From Accumulibacter sp. (GTDB lineage: Bacteria; Pseudomonadota; Gammaproteobacteria; Burkholderiales; Rhodocyclaceae), in NCBI RefSeq assembly GCF_023806635.1, contig NZ_JAMTDQ010000112.1, positions 3,007-49,772 of the forward strand: a stretch of DNA of 46,766 bases. Reading direction: 5' to 3'. Both the position numbers and the translations under genes were made by a program. Shown here piece by piece: positions 46,715 through 46,766 of this stretch (its first letter is position 1; each line of letters begins with the position of its first letter). The notes beneath the pieces were generated by a model that saw nothing but the letters and a program-made list of their open reading frames with translations, searched no databases and was not told the origin of the DNA.

Positions 46715-46766
46715 GAGACGTGGCCGAGAGGTCGAAGGCACTCCCCTGCTAAGGGAGCATGCGGGC
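46714..46766 (+). tRNA. serX: tRNA-Ser(GCU), 3' part outside the window
   Basis: The sequence starts with the acceptor strand GGAGACG (46714-46720), then TG, a D arm GCC...GGC (723-725 and 736-738 of 46 kb), and the anticodon stem CTCCC/GGGAG around the loop CTGCTAA, giving anticodon GCT, which reads AGC and AGU serine codons. The long variable arm typical of tRNA-Ser begins before the window ends. The first base is also the last base of the lysC stop codon. Adjacency to lysC suggests processing from a shared transcript. Confidence 0.93.

Overview
The window reads as a chromosomal segment of a high-GC betaproteobacterium. The gene neighbourhoods (ribBX-ribH-nusB-thiL-pgpA, rpoN-hpf-ptsN-hprK, ubiquinone hydroxylase-dsbC, hemH-hrcA facing nadK-recN, lysC followed by tRNA-Ser), together with the leucine-degradation cluster and glyoxylate-cycle malate synthase, fit the Rhodocyclales, for example an Accumulibacter- or Azoarcus-like organism. 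That placement is inference from gene content and order; no rRNA is present. No insertion sequence, prophage, integrase or CRISPR array was found, so this is mostly core genome with a few lineage-specific pieces.

Layout. 1-631 (-): the 5' part of a membrane-anchored protein made of 39-bp tandem repeats, running off the left edge. 980-5104 (+): a tight operon for riboflavin (ribBX, ribH), antitermination (nusB), thiamine diphosphate (thiL), phosphatidylglycerol (pgpA) and nicotinamide-nucleotide salvage (pncC). 5335-7140 (+): a FimV-like envelope protein. 7192-13208 (+): a LexA-boxed recA, recX, then lptB-rpoN-hpf-ptsN-hprK and a PsiF-repeat protein. 13330-13716 (-): an unknown small protein. 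13801-15713 (+): ubiquinone hydroxylase and DsbC.

15810-28368 (-): one long, tightly packed leucine/isovalerate catabolic region read right to left: thioesterase, isovaleryl-CoA dehydrogenase (liuA), a GNAT-carbonic anhydrase fusion, an EamA transporter, a second acyl-CoA dehydrogenase, a DsbA-like isomerase, methylcrotonyl-CoA carboxylase beta (liuB), methylglutaconyl-CoA hydratase (liuC), carboxylase alpha (liuD), HMG-CoA lyase (liuE), two tandem DUF1289 proteins and a metallo-beta-lactamase-fold hydrolase. Together liuA-E take isovaleryl-CoA to acetyl-CoA plus acetoacetate. The carbonic anhydrase may supply the bicarbonate used by the biotin carboxylase, and aceB at 38066 would let the acetyl-CoA enter the glyoxylate shunt.

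28572-36976: a second MBL hydrolase, an AlkP-superfamily phosphodiesterase, a YajD-type HNH protein, an HDOD protein, rfaE2 (-), a large Cache/HAMP/GAF/HD-GYP receptor, a 600-bp stretch without a convincing gene but with several inverted repeats, and a small zinc-ribbon protein. 37050-39664: a LysR regulator divergent from malate synthase with an inverted repeat between them. 39822-44647: hemH and hrcA (-) divergent from nadK and recN (+); a terminator-shaped hairpin sits just upstream of hrcA. 44841-46766: an HTH regulator (-), aspartate kinase (+) and the 5' part of tRNA-Ser(GCU), whose first base is the last base of the lysC stop codon.

No wholly new system is proven here. The items most worth following are the GNAT-carbonic anhydrase fusion inside the liu cluster, the hairpin in front of hrcA, the inverted-repeat-rich non-coding stretch at 36.4-36.7 kb, the 39-bp repeat protein and the HD-GYP receptor with a large insertion.
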